From: Sphingosinicella microcystinivorans
GTDB lineage: Bacteria; Pseudomonadota; Alphaproteobacteria; Sphingomonadales; Sphingomonadaceae
Length of the DNA: 64,000 nt
Assembly (NCBI RefSeq): GCF_027941835.1
Contig: NZ_CP116005.1
Location: forward strand, 3,425,501-3,489,500
Reading direction: 5' to 3'
In this document: positions 48,553-60,584 of the stretch, one piece after another
Layout: every line of letters begins with the position of its first letter
Position numbering within the stretch: the stretch's first letter is position 1
Position numbers and translations under genes: made by a program
Notes under the pieces: generated by a model
What the model was told of the DNA's origin: nothing
Databases searched by the model: none
What the model saw: only the letters and a program-made list of their open reading frames with translations

Positions 48553-49595
48553 GACGCGAACCTGTCTGTGAAGAACATCAGCCAACCGGAAACGAGGGCC
48601 ACCCAGAACAGCGACAGCGGCAGGAAGACCTTCCAGCCGAGGCGCATGAGCTGGTCATAGCGGTAGCGCGGCACGGTCGCCTTCACCCATGCGAAGAGGA
48701 AGAACACGAACGCCATCTTCGCGAAAAACCAGATGAAGCCGGGGATGAGGTAAAGCGGCGCCCAGTCGACCGGCGGCAGCCAGCCGCCGAGGAACAGGAT
48801 CGACGTCATCGCGCACATCAGCAGGATGTTCGCGTACTCGCCGAGCCAGAACAGCGCGAAGCTCATCGACGAATATTCGGTCTGGTATCCCGCGACCAGC
48901 TCGGCTTCCGCCTCGGGAAGGTCGAACGGCGGGCGGTTCGTCTCGGCGAGCGCCGAGATGAAGAACACCACACCCATCGGCAGCAGCAGCGGATTGAAGA
49001 TGTTGCCGTTCAGGAACAGGATGTTGCCCTGCTGGCTCATCACGATCTCGCTGAGGTTGAACGACGAGGCGTAGAGCACGACGCTGATGATGACGAGGCC
49101 GAGCGAAACCTCATAGGAGACCATCTGCGCCGCCGAGCGCAGGCCGCCGAGGAACGGGTATTTCGAGTTCGACGCCCAGCCCGACATGATGATGCCGTAG
49201 ACGCCGAGCGAGGACACCGCGAACAGGTAGAGGATGCCGACGTTGATGTCGGCGAGCACCGCGCCCGCATCGAACGGGATCACCGCCCAGCCGATCAGCG
49301 CCAGCGTGAAGGTGATCATCGGCGCGAGCAGGAACACGCCCTTGTTGGCGCCGGACGGGATGATGGTTTCCTTGAGGAACACCTTGGCGCCGTCCGCGAA
49401 GCTCTGGAGCAGGCCCCACGGCCCCACCACGTTCGGGCCGCGCCGAAGCTGCATCGCCGCCCAGATCTTGCGGTCCGCATAGACCGCGAAGGCGACCGCG
49501 ACCATCACCGGCAGGGCGATGAGCAGGATGAGGATGAGCGTCGCGACCAGATAGCCGAGGTTCGGCCCGATCAGATCCTGAAAGAACGCCGTCAT
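48549..49595 (-). CDS. nuoH: NADH-quinone oxidoreductase subunit H
   Basis: The 348-residue subunit has eight spans and helps form the quinone chamber. Diagnostic segments are [56 protein letters not shown] and [20 protein letters not shown]. The start is the ATG at 49595, sharing one base with the nuoG stop (TAATG). Confidence 0.97.
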   Translation of the reverse strand: MTAFFQDLIGPNLGYLVATLILILLIALPVMVAVAFAVYADRKIWAAMQLRRGPNVVGPWGLLQSFADGAKVFLKETIIPSGANKGVFLLAPMITFTLALIGWAVIPFDAGAVLADINVGILYLFAVSSLGVYGIIMSGWASNSKYPFLGGLRSAAQMVSYEVSLGLVIISVVLYASSFNLSEIVMSQQGNILFLNGNIFNPLLLPMGVVFFISALAETNRPPFDLPEAEAELVAGYQTEYSSMSFALFWLGEYANILLMCAMTSILFLGGWLPPVDWAPLYLIPGFIWFFAKMAFVFFLFAWVKATVPRYRYDQLMRLGWKVFLPLSLFWVALVSGWLMFFTDRFAS

Positions 49596-51628
49596 TATTC
49601 CGCCGCCTCCAGAACGGGCTCGCCGTGCAGCAGCAGCGCCGAACACTCCTGCATCACGGTGGACGCGCGCGCCACGGCGTTCGTCAGGTAGAAATCGCGC
49701 GTGACGCGGCCGATCGGCGCGGCGTCGAACTCGCCAGCCCCGGAACCCACGCTGCCGAAGTCGATCTCGCCCGAAGCCGGTGCGATGCCTTCTTCCGCCA
49801 GATGCGGCCATTCGGCGGCGATGCGGGCGCGCAGCGCCGCGAAGCTGTCGTAGGGCAGCCTGCTGCCGAGCACGTCCGAAAGCGCGCGCAGGATCGCCCA
49901 GTCCTCGCGGGCGTCGCCTGGCGCGAACACGGCGCGGTAGCTGCGCTGCACGCGGCCTTCCATGTTGACGTAGGTGCCGTCCTTCTCGGCGAAGCTCGCG
50001 GACGGCAGGATCACGTCCGCCCCGTGCGCGCCGCGGTCGCCGTGGTGGCCGATGTAGACCTTGAACACGCCGCCGAGATCGGTGTCGATCTCGTCCGCGC
50101 CGTGCACGAACAATGCCTTGAGGCCGCCGCCGAGCACCTCGCCGATGCCGCCCGCGTGCGTGAAGCCGATGTCGAGGCCGCCGACGCGCGAGGCGGCGCC
50201 GTGCAGCACGTTGAAGCCCTCGGCGCCGATCTTCGCGGCCTTCGCGATCTTGCCGAGCGCGGCGAGGATCGCGGGCGCGTCGCCGCGCGTCAGCGCCGCG
50301 GCGCCGACGACGATCGCGGGTTTCGTCGCGCTCTTCAGCGCGTCCGCCGCAGCCTTCGGCAGCTTCGCGAGGACGGAGGCGCCGTCGCCGAGCTGCGTCA
50401 CCGGGTAGGTGAGGTCGATCTCCGGCCCCACGTTGAAGACCTTCGCGCCCTTCTTCACCACGGCCTTGCGGATGCGCGTGTTGACGAGCGGGGCGTCCCA
50501 GCGCGGATCGGCGCCGACGAGCAGCACCACGTCCGCATCCTCGATACCCGCGATGCCGGTGTTGAAGCGGTAGGCGCCCGAACCGCCGCCCGGCAGCGCC
50601 ATGCCGTCCGTGCGGCACTCGAAACGGTCCGAGCCGAGCGACTTCATGAGGTCCTTGAGCGCGACCATCGACTCGACGTCGAGAAGCTCGCCCGCCACCG
50701 CGCCGATCTGGTTGCCACCGAGATCCGACAGGCCCGTCTTGATCGCGCCAAACGCTTCCGCCCACGTCGCGGGCTCCAGCTTGCCGCCGCGGCGCACATA
50801 GGGCTTGTCGAGACGGCGCTTCGCAAGCCCGAGCGGCGCGTAGCGCGTCTTGTCCGACGCCCACTCCTCGTTCACGTCGTCGTTGACGCGCGGCAGCACG
50901 CGCAGCACGGCGGGGCCGCGCGCGTCGATGCGGATGTTGGTGCCAACCGCATCCATCACGCAGATGCCGTTCGTCTTCGTCAGCTCCCACGGCCGCGCCT
51001 CGAACGCATAGGGCTTCGAGGTGAGCGCGCCGACCGGGCAGAGGTCGATGACGTTGCCGGAAAGCTCCGACTTCACGGCCTGCTCGAGATAGGACGTGAT
51101 CTGCATGTTCTCGCCGCGATAGACGGCGCCGATCTCGTCGGTGCCCGCCACCTCCTCGGCGAAGCGGATGCAGCGCGTGCAGTGGATGCAGCGGGTCATG
51201 ATCGTCTTGATGATCGGACCCATGTACTTCTCGGTGACGGCGCGCTTGTTCTCCGTGAAGCGCGAGCCGCCGCGCCCGTAGGCGATGGACTGGTCCTGAA
51301 GATCGCACTCGCCGCCCTGATCGCAGATCGGGCAATCGAGCGGGTGGTTGATGAGCAGGAACTCCATCACCCCCTCGCGCGCCTTCTTCACCATGGCGCT
51401 GTCGGTGCGGACCTCCTGCCCGTCCATCGCGGGCAGCGCGCACGACGCCTGCGGCTTCGGCGGCCCCGGCTTCACCTCGACGAGGCACATGCGGCAGTTG
51501 CCGGCGATCGACAGCCGCTCATGATAGCAGAAGCGCGGCACTTCCTTGCCCACGGCCTCGCAGGCCTGAAGCACGGTGGCCCCGGCGGGAACCTCGACCT
51601 CGATGCCGTCGACGGTGAGTTTGGGCAT
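49595..51628 (-). CDS. nuoG: NADH-quinone oxidoreductase subunit G
   Basis: The 677-residue peripheral subunit carries several iron-sulfur clusters: N1b (Cys34, Cys45, Cys48, Cys63), N5 (His95, Cys99, Cys102, Cys108 in [14 protein letters not shown]) and N4 (Cys147, Cys150, Cys153 in [10 protein letters not shown], plus a later Cys in [15 protein letters not shown]). The remainder is a molybdopterin-oxidoreductase-like domain without its cofactor role. The length is the short alphaproteobacterial and mitochondrial form. It lies 9 bp after nuoF. Confidence 0.97.
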   Translation of the reverse strand: MPKLTVDGIEVEVPAGATVLQACEAVGKEVPRFCYHERLSIAGNCRMCLVEVKPGPPKPQASCALPAMDGQEVRTDSAMVKKAREGVMEFLLINHPLDCPICDQGGECDLQDQSIAYGRGGSRFTENKRAVTEKYMGPIIKTIMTRCIHCTRCIRFAEEVAGTDEIGAVYRGENMQITSYLEQAVKSELSGNVIDLCPVGALTSKPYAFEARPWELTKTNGICVMDAVGTNIRIDARGPAVLRVLPRVNDDVNEEWASDKTRYAPLGLAKRRLDKPYVRRGGKLEPATWAEAFGAIKTGLSDLGGNQIGAVAGELLDVESMVALKDLMKSLGSDRFECRTDGMALPGGGSGAYRFNTGIAGIEDADVVLLVGADPRWDAPLVNTRIRKAVVKKGAKVFNVGPEIDLTYPVTQLGDGASVLAKLPKAAADALKSATKPAIVVGAAALTRGDAPAILAALGKIAKAAKIGAEGFNVLHGAASRVGGLDIGFTHAGGIGEVLGGGLKALFVHGADEIDTDLGGVFKVYIGHHGDRGAHGADVILPSASFAEKDGTYVNMEGRVQRSYRAVFAPGDAREDWAILRALSDVLGSRLPYDSFAALRARIAAEWPHLAEEGIAPASGEIDFGSVGSGAGEFDAAPIGRVTRDFYLTNAVARASTVMQECSALLLHGEPVLEAAE

Positions 51629-51637
51629 CAGACTTTC

Positions 51638-52941
<1,304 letters not shown>

Positions 52942-52945
<4 letters not shown>

Positions 52946-53574
52946 GCCATGTAATCCTTGAGGCAGGTCTGCCCGCCGACGGGCGCGCTGTTCTGGCGGT
53001 CGATCTGCGGACCGGGCTTCGGCGTCCCGCCCGCGGCAAGCTCGTCGAGGATGCGCGTCATGCTGTCGTAGTCGAGGTCTTCGTAGTTGTCGTCGTTGAT
53101 CTGCACCATCGGCGCGTTGGCGCAGGTGCCCATGCACTCGACCTCGGTGAGCGTGAAGAGGCCGTCCTCCGTGGTGTGGCCCTTCGCGAGGCCCTTGTCC
53201 TTGCAGGCGCGCATCACCTCGTCGGAGCCGCGCAACATGCAGGGCGTCGTGCCGCAGACCTGAACGTGATGGCGGCCGACGGGGGCGAGGTTGTACATGG
53301 TGTAGAAGGTCGCGACCTCGAGCACGCGGATGTAGGGCATCCCCAGCATCCTCGCGACGAACTCCATCACCGGGATCGGCAGCCAGCCTTGAGTCTTCGT
53401 CTGCGCGCCGACCTGACGCTGCGCGAGATCGAGCAGCGGCATCACGGCGGACTGCCTGCGCGCCTCCGGATAGCGCGCGAGGATCACCTTCACGCGCCGC
53501 GCGTTCTCCGGCGTCCAGTCGAAGCCGTCGAACGCGTGGTGCTGTTCGGGCGTTGCGGAATGCGCGTGACTCAC
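52942..53574 (-). CDS. nuoE: NADH-quinone oxidoreductase subunit E
   Basis: The 210-residue thioredoxin-fold subunit carries the N1a [2Fe-2S] cluster with Cys residues in [13 protein letters not shown] and [37 protein letters not shown] precedes the first pair. A C-terminal tail of about 30 residues ([20 protein letters not shown]) is typical of alphaproteobacteria. Confidence 0.97.
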
Positions 53575-54779
53575 CGGTCGACCTCACCGAAAACGATGTC
53601 GAGACTGCCGAGCACGGCGGGCGCGTCGGCCAGCATGTGGCCCTTCAGGAGGAACTCCATCGCCTGGAGGTGCGAGAAGCCCGTGGGGCGGATCTTGCAG
53701 CGGTACGGCTTGTTGGTGCCGTCCGCCACCAGATAGACGCCGAGCTCGCCCTTGGGGCTTTCGGTCGCGACGTAGACCTCGCCCGCCGGAACGTGGAAGC
53801 CTTCCGTGTAGAGCTTGAAGTGGTGGATGAGCGCCTCCATCGAGCGCTTCATCTCGCCGCGCTTCGGCGGAACCACCTTGCGGTCGAGGCTGGCGATCGG
53901 GCCTTCCGGCATCTCGCGCAGGCACTGCTTGATGATCCGCAGCGACTGCTTCATTTCCTCGATGCGGACCATGAAACGGTCGTAGCAGTCCCCGGCCTTG
54001 CCGACCGGCACGTCGAACTCCATGCGGTCGTAGACGTCATAGGGCTGCGACTTGCGGAGGTCCCACGGCAGGCCCGAACCGCGGATGCAGGGGCCCGAAA
54101 AGCCCCACGCCACCGCGTCCTGCTCGCTGATCACGCCGATGTCGACGTTGCGCTGCTTGAAAATGCGGTTGTCGCAGATCAGCACCTCGAAGTCGGCGAG
54201 CGCCTTCGGGAAGGCGTCGGCCCAGTCGGCGATGTCGGCGATCAGCTTCGGCGGCAGGTCCTGATGGACGCCGCCGGGCCGGAAGTAGGCCGCGTGGAAG
54301 CGCGCGCCGGAGGCCCGCTCGTAGAAGCCGAGCAGTTCCTCGCGTTCCTCGAACATCCACAGGATCGGCGTCAGCGCGCCGACGTCCATCGCGTGCGCCG
54401 TGGTGTTGAGAAGATGGTTGGCAATGCGCGTCAACTCCGCGAACAGCACGCGGATGTACTGGGCGCGAAGCGGCACCTCGATATCGAGCAGCTTTTCGAT
54501 CGCGAGCACGTAGCTGTGCTCCATCGACATCGGCGACACGTAATCGAGCCGGTCCATGTAGGGCAGCGCCTGGAGATACGTCTTGTACTCCATCAGCTTC
54601 TCTGTGCCGCGGTGCAGCAGGCCCACATGGGGATCGCAGCGCTCGACGATCTCGCCGTCCAGCTCCATCACCAGACGAAGCACGCCGTGCGCCGCCGGGT
54701 GCTGCGGCCCGAAGTTGATCGTGTAGTTCTGGATCTCGACATCGCCGGTGACGGGCGACGCGGTTGCGACTTCGGCCAT
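53571..54779 (-). CDS. nuoD: NADH-quinone oxidoreductase subunit D
   Basis: The 402-residue subunit lines the quinone pocket. Signatures are [40 protein letters not shown] and the C-terminal [12 protein letters not shown]. It is separate from nuoC, unlike the fused form in enteric bacteria. Overlaps: one base with nuoC (TGATG) and four with nuoE. Confidence 0.97.
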   Translation of the reverse strand: MAEVATASPVTGDVEIQNYTINFGPQHPAAHGVLRLVMELDGEIVERCDPHVGLLHRGTEKLMEYKTYLQALPYMDRLDYVSPMSMEHSYVLAIEKLLDIEVPLRAQYIRVLFAELTRIANHLLNTTAHAMDVGALTPILWMFEEREELLGFYERASGARFHAAYFRPGGVHQDLPPKLIADIADWADAFPKALADFEVLICDNRIFKQRNVDIGVISEQDAVAWGFSGPCIRGSGLPWDLRKSQPYDVYDRMEFDVPVGKAGDCYDRFMVRIEEMKQSLRIIKQCLREMPEGPIASLDRKVVPPKRGEMKRSMEALIHHFKLYTEGFHVPAGEVYVATESPKGELGVYLVADGTNKPYRCKIRPTGFSHLQAMEFLLKGHMLADAPAVLGSLDIVFGEVDR

Positions 54780-55420
54780 CAGGCGGGTTTCCCTTCCGGC
54801 TTGGTTTCGGCCTTCTCATCGCCCGGCAGCACGTAGTCGGCGCCTTCCCACGGGCTCATGAAGTCGAAGCTGCGGAAATCCTGCGCCAGCTTCACGGGCT
54901 CGTAGACGACGCGCTTGTGCTCTTCGGAGTAGCGCAGCTCGACATAGCCGGTGAGCGGGAAGTCCTTGCGGAACGGGTGCCCGGTGAAGCCGTAGTCGGT
55001 GAGGATGCGGCGGTGGTCCGGGTTGCCGTCGAAGCGGACGCCGTACATGTCCCACACCTCGCGCTCCAGCCAGCCCGCCACCGGCCAGAGATCGACGACG
55101 GAGGGAACCGGGTGCTTCTCGTCGGTGAGCGTCTTCACGCGGATGCGGCGGTTCTTCGTCAGCGACAGCAGGCAGTAGTTGACCTCGAAGCGCTCAGGGC
55201 GCTCCGGATAGTCGACGCCCGTGATCTCCATGAGCTGCTGGTATTCGAGGCCCGGCGTGTCGCGCAGCGTCTCCAGCGCCTTGTAGAGATCGCGGCGGTG
55301 GACGGTGAGCGTCACCTCGAAGGCGTGCTCGGCCGCATCGACGACGAGGTCGCCGAGCGCGGCGCGCGCGGCGTCGATGACGCCTTCATCGGAGGACGTG
55401 CGGGGCGCGGGGCTTTTCAT
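54779..55420 (-). CDS. nuoC: NADH-quinone oxidoreductase subunit C
   Basis: The 213-residue subunit has the 30-kDa family signature [20 protein letters not shown] followed by [20 protein letters not shown]. It bridges the peripheral arm next to NuoD. The start at 55420 ([14 protein letters not shown]) overlaps the nuoB stop as ATGA. The C-terminal tail is charged and alanine/lysine-rich. Confidence 0.96.
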   Translation of the reverse strand: MKSPAPRTSSDEGVIDAARAALGDLVVDAAEHAFEVTLTVHRRDLYKALETLRDTPGLEYQQLMEITGVDYPERPERFEVNYCLLSLTKNRRIRVKTLTDEKHPVPSVVDLWPVAGWLEREVWDMYGVRFDGNPDHRRILTDYGFTGHPFRKDFPLTGYVELRYSEEHKRVVYEPVKLAQDFRSFDFMSPWEGADYVLPGDEKAETKPEGKPA

Positions 55421-55962
55421 CGCTCGAACGTCCCCACGCGGCGGATCTTCCGCTGCAATTGCAGGATGCCGTAGAGCAGCGCCTCGGCGGTCGGCGGGCA
55501 GCCGGGCACGTAGATGTCCACGGGGACGATACGGTCGCAGCCGCGCACTACCGAATAGCTGTAGTGGTAATAGCCGCCGCCGTTGGCGCAGCTTCCCATC
55601 GAGATGACGTAGCGCGGCTCCGACATCTGGTCGTAGACGCGGCGCAGCGCCGGGGCCATCTTGTTGCAAAGCGTGCCCGCGACGATCATCACGTCCGACT
55701 GCCGCGGGCTGGCGCGCGGCGCGGCGCCGAAGCGCTCGAGATCGTAGCGCGGCATACTGGAGTGCATCATCTCGACCGCGCAGCAGGCAAGGCCGAAGGT
55801 CATCCACCACAGCGAGCCGGTGCGCGCCCAGTGGAACAGCTCCTCGGTCGAGGTGACGAGGAAGCCCTTGTTGGACACCTCGCTGTTGATGTCGTCGACG
55901 AAGCCCTGATCCGGCATGACGATACCGGAGCCGGCAGGCGCCATTCGGGTCTCTACTCCCAT
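55417..55962 (-). CDS. nuoB: NADH-quinone oxidoreductase subunit B
   Basis: The 181-residue subunit carries cluster N2, the last electron carrier before quinone: [20 protein letters not shown] supplies the tandem Cys pair, and [20 protein letters not shown] and VYVPGCPP-like [18 protein letters not shown] the other two. The start at 55962 ([15 protein letters not shown]) overlaps nuoA by 10 bp; an ATG six codons downstream (55944) is an alternative. Confidence 0.96.
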   Translation of the reverse strand: MGVETRMAPAGSGIVMPDQGFVDDINSEVSNKGFLVTSTEELFHWARTGSLWWMTFGLACCAVEMMHSSMPRYDLERFGAAPRASPRQSDVMIVAGTLCNKMAPALRRVYDQMSEPRYVISMGSCANGGGYYHYSYSVVRGCDRIVPVDIYVPGCPPTAEALLYGILQLQRKIRRVGTFER

Positions 55963-56330
55963 TCCAGCGCGCCCTTCTTCCATTCGTAGATGAAGCCGAT
56001 GGTGAGGATGCCGAGGAACACCATCATCGACGCCCAGCCGAACACGCCCGTCACGCCGAGGCTGACCGCCCACGGGAACAGGAACGCGACCTCCAGATCG
56101 AAGATGATGAACAGGATCGACACCAGGTAGAAGCGCACGTCGAACTGGCGGCGCGCGTCCTCGAACGCAGGGAAGCCGCATTCGTACTCGGCGAGCTTGT
56201 TCGGGTCCGGCTTGTTCACGCCGGTGAGGTTCGAGACGAGCACGGGCAGGCCCACGAAAGCGCCCGACAGCAGCACCGCGACGCCCAGAAACAAGAGGAT
56301 CGGCAGATACTCCGCCGCGACCGATTGCAT
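55953..56330 (-). CDS. nuoA: NADH-quinone oxidoreductase subunit A
   Basis: The 125-residue membrane subunit has three spans and the signature [20 protein letters not shown] followed by [20 protein letters not shown]. It is the first gene of the operon; 77 bp separate it from suhB, and that gap contains a good promoter. Confidence 0.97.
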   Translation of the reverse strand: MQSVAAEYLPILLFLGVAVLLSGAFVGLPVLVSNLTGVNKPDPNKLAEYECGFPAFEDARRQFDVRFYLVSILFIIFDLEVAFLFPWAVSLGVTGVFGWASMMVFLGILTIGFIYEWKKGALEWE

Positions 56331-56355
56331 ACGCGATTCCCTGATGTTCGCGGCG

Positions 56356-56384
56356 CTTTTAGGCGCGTGTCAGCGGGCTTGCAA
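56356..56384 (-). promoter_or_regulatory. Probable promoter of the nuo operon
   Basis: On the minus strand TTGCAA (plus 56379-56384) and TAAAAG (plus 56356-56361) are separated by exactly 17 bp. It lies after the suhB stop, 26 bp before the nuoA start. Confidence 0.6.
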
Positions 56385-56407
56385 GGCTGTAAGCCTGCCT
56401 TTTGAGC

Positions 56408-57217
56408 TCAGTTTGCTGCGCCGCGAAGCGCCCCGCCGATGAGTTTATGCAAACGACTCTGAATAGCACCATTGGACGCGATAACTTCGCGCCTTTCGAT
56501 GGGTCTGTCGCCGCCGCGATAGTCGCTGACGAAACCCCCGGCTTCACGCACGAGAAGGATGCCGGCGCCCACGTCCCATGCGTTGAGGCCCGCCTCCCAG
56601 TAGCCGTCGTAACGGCCCGCGGCGACCCATGCGAGGTCGAGCGCCGCCGACCCGAAACGCCTTATGCCTGCGACATTTGGCGCCACCGCCTGAAGGATCG
56701 AATCGAACTGCCCGAAATCGCCGTGCCCGCGGAACGGAACGCCGGTCGCGATCAGGCAGTCGCCGAGGTCCTTGCGCGCCGAGACGCGCAGGCGCTGGTT
56801 CTGAAGCCACGCGCCCCTGCCCGCTTCCGCCCAGAAGCTCTCGTCGGTGAGCGGCTGATAGACGAGGCCCGAGACGATCTGCCCGTCCTGCTCCACCGCG
56901 ATCGTGATCGCGAAGTGCGGGATGCCGTGCAGGAAGTTGGACGTGCCGTCCAAGGGATCGACGATCCAGCGCGGGCGCGAGGGATCGCCCTCGATCTCGC
57001 CGCCTTCCTCCAGCACCAGCCCCCAGTCGGGGCGGGCCTGACGGAGCACCTCGACGATGGTCTTCTCGGCGGCGCGGTCGGCGTTCGACACGAAGTCCGA
57101 CGGGCCCTTGCGGGAAACCTGGAGCTGCGACACCTCATTGAAATCACGGCGCAGCCGCGGCGCGGCCTTGCGCGCGGCCTTGTCCATGATGGTGATGAGG
57201 GCGGAATGGGCGGGCAT
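56408..57217 (-). CDS. suhB: Inositol monophosphatase family protein (SuhB-like)
   Basis: The 269-residue Mg-dependent phosphatase has EEGGEIEGDPSRPRWIVDPL with DPLDGTSNF (metal site) and YWEAGLNAWDVGAGILLVRE at the second metal site. Family members dephosphorylate inositol 1-phosphate; SuhB also acts in rRNA antitermination. An inositol-3-phosphate synthase at 32 kb makes a true inositol phosphatase role possible. It is 11 bp downstream of efp. Confidence 0.9.
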   Translation of the reverse strand: MPAHSALITIMDKAARKAAPRLRRDFNEVSQLQVSRKGPSDFVSNADRAAEKTIVEVLRQARPDWGLVLEEGGEIEGDPSRPRWIVDPLDGTSNFLHGIPHFAITIAVEQDGQIVSGLVYQPLTDESFWAEAGRGAWLQNQRLRVSARKDLGDCLIATGVPFRGHGDFGQFDSILQAVAPNVAGIRRFGSAALDLAWVAAGRYDGYWEAGLNAWDVGAGILLVREAGGFVSDYRGGDRPIERREVIASNGAIQSRLHKLIGGALRGAAN

Positions 57218-57228
57218 GAGGAAGCCGA

Positions 57229-57792
57229 TCAGTCGGCGCGGCGGACGTAGGTCTGCTCGTAGACGTCGACGACGATGCGCGTGCCCGACGCGATGTGCGG
57301 CGGCACCATGATGCGCACGCCGTTGTCGAGCACGGCGGGCTTGTAGCTGGACGAGGCGGTCTGGCCCTTCACCACGGCGTCGGCCTCCACGATGGTCGCC
57401 TCGACCTGATCGGGGAGCTGCACCGAAAGCGGCCTTTCCTCATAGAGTTCCATGACGACGTCCATGCCGTCCTGCAGGAACGCGGCGGCGTCGCCGAGCA
57501 GGTCCTGCGGCAGCGAGACCTGCTCGTAGGTCTCCTTGTCCATGAAGGTCAGCATGTCGCCTTCGGCGTAGAGGAACTGGAAGTCCTTGGTGTCGAGGCG
57601 GACGCGCTCCACCGTCTCCGACGAGCGGAAGCGGACGTTCGTCTTGCGGCCGTCGACGAGGTTCTTCAGCTCGACCTGCATGTAGGCGCCGCCCTTGCCG
57701 GGCTGCGTGTGCTGGATCTTCACGGCGCGCCACAGCCCGCCTTCATATTCGATGATGTTGCCGGGACGGATGTCCACGCCGCTGATCTTCAT
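57229..57792 (-). CDS. efp: Elongation factor P
   Basis: The 187-residue factor rescues ribosomes stalled at polyproline. It has three beta-barrel domains, with Lys33 at the loop tip in [16 protein letters not shown], the residue modified in many bacteria (Lys34 in E. coli). The C-terminal signature is [20 protein letters not shown]. No lysine-modifying enzyme gene is in the window. It lies between thiE and suhB. Confidence 0.97.
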   Translation of the reverse strand: MKISGVDIRPGNIIEYEGGLWRAVKIQHTQPGKGGAYMQVELKNLVDGRKTNVRFRSSETVERVRLDTKDFQFLYAEGDMLTFMDKETYEQVSLPQDLLGDAAAFLQDGMDVVMELYEERPLSVQLPDQVEATIVEADAVVKGQTASSSYKPAVLDNGVRIMVPPHIASGTRIVVDVYEQTYVRRAD

Positions 57793-57830
57793 GGGTTCAA
57801 TCCTGAGAAAGAAAGGTCGCGCGGCTTCTA

Positions 57831-58526
57831 TCAGCGCGCGGGCGCGGGCTCAAGGACGCTCTGAAACGCTTTCACGCCTGCCGCCGGCCCTTCGCGATGC
57901 GCCCAGACGGCGCTGGAAACAGCGAGAAAATCTGCGCCCGCCTCCACGAGCGGCCGCGCGTTCTCAGCCGTGATGCCGCCGATGGCGACGCAGGGGATTT
58001 CGCTGATCGTCGTCCACCACGACAGGATCGACAGGTCGGGGCGGTGCGTCGTCGCCTTGGTGGCGGTGGGATGGAAGGCGCCGAACGCCACGTAGTCCGC
58101 ACCCGCCTCGCCCGCTTCCATCGCGAGGTGGCGGCTGTCGTGGCAGGTGACGCCGATCTGTGCGTCGTGGCCGAGCAGGCCGCGCGCGGCGGCGACGCTG
58201 CCGTCCGTCTGGCCGAGGTGCACGCCGTCCGCGCCGAGGTCCTTCGCGAGATCGGCGCGGTCGTTCAGGATGAAGGCGACGTCATAGGCCGCGAGGATCG
58301 GCTTCAACGCCGCGCCGGCGCGCAGGATTTCCATGTCCGGCACGTCCTTCAGCCGAAGCTGGAACGCCGCCACCGGCCCGGCGTCGAGCGCCGCCTTCAG
58401 CTTTTCCGGAAAACCCGGATCGTAACGCTCCGGCGAGATCAGGTAGAGCTGGCACGGCGGCCGTGCCTCGCGCTCGAAGCGGTCGGCAAAGCCGGGGTCG
58501 AGCACCAGATCGTCTTCACTGGTCAC
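57831..58526 (-). CDS. thiE: Thiamine-phosphate synthase
   Basis: The 231-residue TIM-barrel enzyme couples the pyrimidine and thiazole halves of thiamine. [48 protein letters not shown] and [13 protein letters not shown] followed by [14 protein letters not shown] match the family. A 27-residue N-terminal extension precedes the first strand ([12 protein letters not shown]). It overlaps the preceding monooxygenase-fold gene as ATGA. No other thi gene is nearby. Confidence 0.88.
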   Translation of the reverse strand: MTSEDDLVLDPGFADRFEREARPPCQLYLISPERYDPGFPEKLKAALDAGPVAAFQLRLKDVPDMEILRAGAALKPILAAYDVAFILNDRADLAKDLGADGVHLGQTDGSVAAARGLLGHDAQIGVTCHDSRHLAMEAGEAGADYVAFGAFHPTATKATTHRPDLSILSWWTTISEIPCVAIGGITAENARPLVEAGADFLAVSSAVWAHREGPAAGVKAFQSVLEPAPAR

Positions 58527-58903
58527 AGGCCATGTCCTCCCACGGGCCGCGTCATCCGGCCATTGTCCATACCCGCGATCAACGGGCGCGCCTTCCGGAT
58601 CGCATCCTTCACGGCCGGAAGACCGAGCGAGGCGGTATGGCTCTCGGCGCTGTCCCAGACTTCCGTGATCCAGATCGCATCGGCGTCTTCCGGGTCTTCC
58701 GCCACGATGTAGCTGAGGCAGCCGGGCATGGCATCCACGCCTTCGAGCAGGATCGCGATGAGCGCATCTCTCTGGCCCGGCACCGCGGTCATGCGGCCGA
58801 TGAGGCCGTGCATGGCGCCGCGCTCGGCCGCGCCCGACGAGCCTGCACCGAGCAGCGCCGTCATCGAGCCGGCGACAAAGGTCCGCCGCCCAACCCTGCT
58901 CAT
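58523..58903 (-). CDS. Exported antibiotic-biosynthesis-monooxygenase (ABM) domain protein
   Basis: The 126-residue protein has a probable twin-arginine signal (residues 1-25, [20 protein letters not shown]) and then a single dimeric alpha+beta barrel domain: [56 protein letters not shown] proteins are small cofactor-free oxygenases or related enzymes; the substrate is unknown. The ATGA overlaps at both ends link it to the O-methyltransferase and thiE. Why such a protein would need folded export is open. Confidence 0.8.
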   Translation of the reverse strand: MSRVGRRTFVAGSMTALLGAGSSGAAERGAMHGLIGRMTAVPGQRDALIAILLEGVDAMPGCLSYIVAEDPEDADAIWITEVWDSAESHTASLGLPAVKDAIRKARPLIAGMDNGRMTRPVGGHGL

Positions 58904-59568
58904 TCGCCGTCCACCACTGCGATCAGGAACCCGTCCCAGCCCTTGCTGCCGACGGTCTGGATCGCCGTTGCCGTCAGGCGGGGCTCGGCGGCGACGGCAT
59001 CGAACAGCGCGCGCGTGCCGAGAACGGCGGCATCGCCGCTCGCCGCGTCCGCCACGCGGCCTTCCCGCACCACGTTGTCGACGATGACGAGGCCGCCGGG
59101 CCGCGTCAGTGCGAGCGCGGCTTTCAGGTAAGCGACATTGTTCGGCTTGTCGGCGTCGATGAACACGAGGTCGAACGGTCCCTCGCTCTCCGCTTCCATG
59201 CGCGAAAGCGTCTCCACGGCCGGGCCGACGCGGATCTCGACCTTGTCGCCGATGCCCGCCGCATCGAGGTTGGCGCGCGCGACTTCGGCATGGTGCGGGT
59301 CGATTTCCAGCGTCACGAGGACGCCGTGGCCGGGAAGCGCGCGGGCGAGCCAGATCGTCGAATAGCCGCCAAGCGTGCCGACCTCCAGAAGCCGCCACGC
59401 GCCGATCCCGCGCGCGAGGACGTGGAGCAGCTTGCCCTGCGCCGCCGACACGTCGATGGCGGGCAGTCCTTCGGCGGCGTTGCGGGCAAGGGCCGCGTCG
59501 AGCGCCGGGTCGCCGCCGATCAGACGGTCGGCGATAAAGGCGTCAACGTCGGCCCAACCCGCCGACAC
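58900..59568 (-). CDS. SAM-dependent O-methyltransferase (catechol/caffeoyl-CoA type)
   Basis: The 222-residue class I methyltransferase has motif [41 protein letters not shown], and the metal-site region [35 protein letters not shown] completes the family-3 pattern. The acceptor is probably a catechol-like hydroxyl, not otherwise defined. The start is a GTG at 59568, with AAGGAAT eight bases upstream; no ATG fits the N-terminal helix. It follows fba by 5 bp. Confidence 0.87.
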   Translation of the reverse strand: MSAGWADVDAFIADRLIGGDPALDAALARNAAEGLPAIDVSAAQGKLLHVLARGIGAWRLLEVGTLGGYSTIWLARALPGHGVLVTLEIDPHHAEVARANLDAAGIGDKVEIRVGPAVETLSRMEAESEGPFDLVFIDADKPNNVAYLKAALALTRPGGLVIVDNVVREGRVADAASGDAAVLGTRALFDAVAAEPRLTATAIQTVGSKGWDGFLIAVVDGE

Positions 59569-59573
59569 GGGGC

Positions 59574-60488
59574 CTATTCCTTGCCCTTGTAGATCGCCAC
59601 CAGCTTCGCGAGCATGGCGAGCGCCTCGTCGCGCGGGCGCTGGAAGGTGTTGCGGCCGATGATCGAGCCGTTGCCGCCGCCGTCGCGGATGTCGCGCGCG
59701 TCCTGATAGACGGCGTCCGAGCCCTTCGCGGCGCCGCCCGAGAAGACGACGATGCGGCGGCCGTTGAAGCACGACTTCACGACATGCGCCACGCGCTTCG
59801 CCTGCGTGGAGGCATCCAGCTTCTCGTAGGCCTTCTGCGCGTCCTTCTGCTCGATGTGCGCGGTCGGCAGCTTCACCTTGATGATGTGCGCGCCGAGCAG
59901 CGCCGCCATGTGCGCCGCATAGGCGCCGACGTCGAGCGCAAGCTCGCCGTCCTTCGAGAGCTTGCCGCCGCGCGGATAGGACCAGATCACCGTGGCGAGG
60001 CCCACCGACTTCGCCTCGGCGGACATCTCGCGGATCTCCTCCATCATGTCGAACACGTCGTCCGCGCCCGGATAAATGGTGAAGCCGATCGCCGAGCAGC
60101 CGAGGCGCAGCGCGTCGTCCACCGTGCCGGTGACGGCCTGGTTGATCGAGGTCGCCCACGAGTTGGACGAGTTCACCTTGAGGATCGTTGGGATCTGGCC
60201 CGCGAACGTGTCGGCGCCCGCCTCGATCATGCCGAGCGGCGCGGCATAGGCGGAAAGCCCGGCGTCGATGGCGATCTGGTAATGGTAGTGCGGGTCGTAG
60301 GCTGGTTCGTTGACGGCGAAGCTGCGCGCCGGGCCGTGCTCGAAGCCCTGATCGACGGGGAGGATGATGAGCTTGCCGGTGCCGCCGAGCTGGCCCTGCA
60401 TCAGGATGCGGGCGAGGTTCGCCTTGGTGCCGGGGTTGTCGCTTTCATAGTTCGAAAGGATGGCCTTCACGGCCTTCGTCATCTTCAT
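59574..60488 (-). CDS. fbaB: Fructose-bisphosphate aldolase, class I (DhnA/FbaB type)
   Basis: The 304-residue Schiff-base aldolase cleaves fructose 1,6-bisphosphate. ILPVDQGFEHGPARSFAVNE, AGLSAYAAPLGMIEAGAD, VIWSYPRGGKLSKDG and HIIKVKLPTAHIEQKD (with the catalytic Lys in VKLPT) fit the archaeal/DhnA type, along with VVFSGGAAKGSDAVYQDARD and GNGSIIGRNTFQRPRDEAL. The start at 60488 (MKMTKAVKAILSNY) follows GAGGA by about 8 bp. It has its own promoter, about 38 bp upstream. Confidence 0.93.
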   Translation of the reverse strand: MKMTKAVKAILSNYESDNPGTKANLARILMQGQLGGTGKLIILPVDQGFEHGPARSFAVNEPAYDPHYHYQIAIDAGLSAYAAPLGMIEAGADTFAGQIPTILKVNSSNSWATSINQAVTGTVDDALRLGCSAIGFTIYPGADDVFDMMEEIREMSAEAKSVGLATVIWSYPRGGKLSKDGELALDVGAYAAHMAALLGAHIIKVKLPTAHIEQKDAQKAYEKLDASTQAKRVAHVVKSCFNGRRIVVFSGGAAKGSDAVYQDARDIRDGGGNGSIIGRNTFQRPRDEALAMLAKLVAIYKGKE

Positions 60489-60525
60489 GCGTCGTCCTCG
60501 TCGCTGGTTTGATCGGTTGCGGCGG

Positions 60526-60554
60526 GTGATACAGAAGAGGGCCGCGCATCGCAA
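60526..60554 (-). promoter_or_regulatory. Probable promoter of fba and downstream genes
   Basis: On the minus strand TTGCGA (plus 60549-60554) and TATCAC (plus 60526-60531) are 17 bp apart, between the CAP-domain gene and fba. Confidence 0.5.
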
Positions 60555-60584
60555 CGACCTCGCGCCCGATATGGGGATGTTCGG

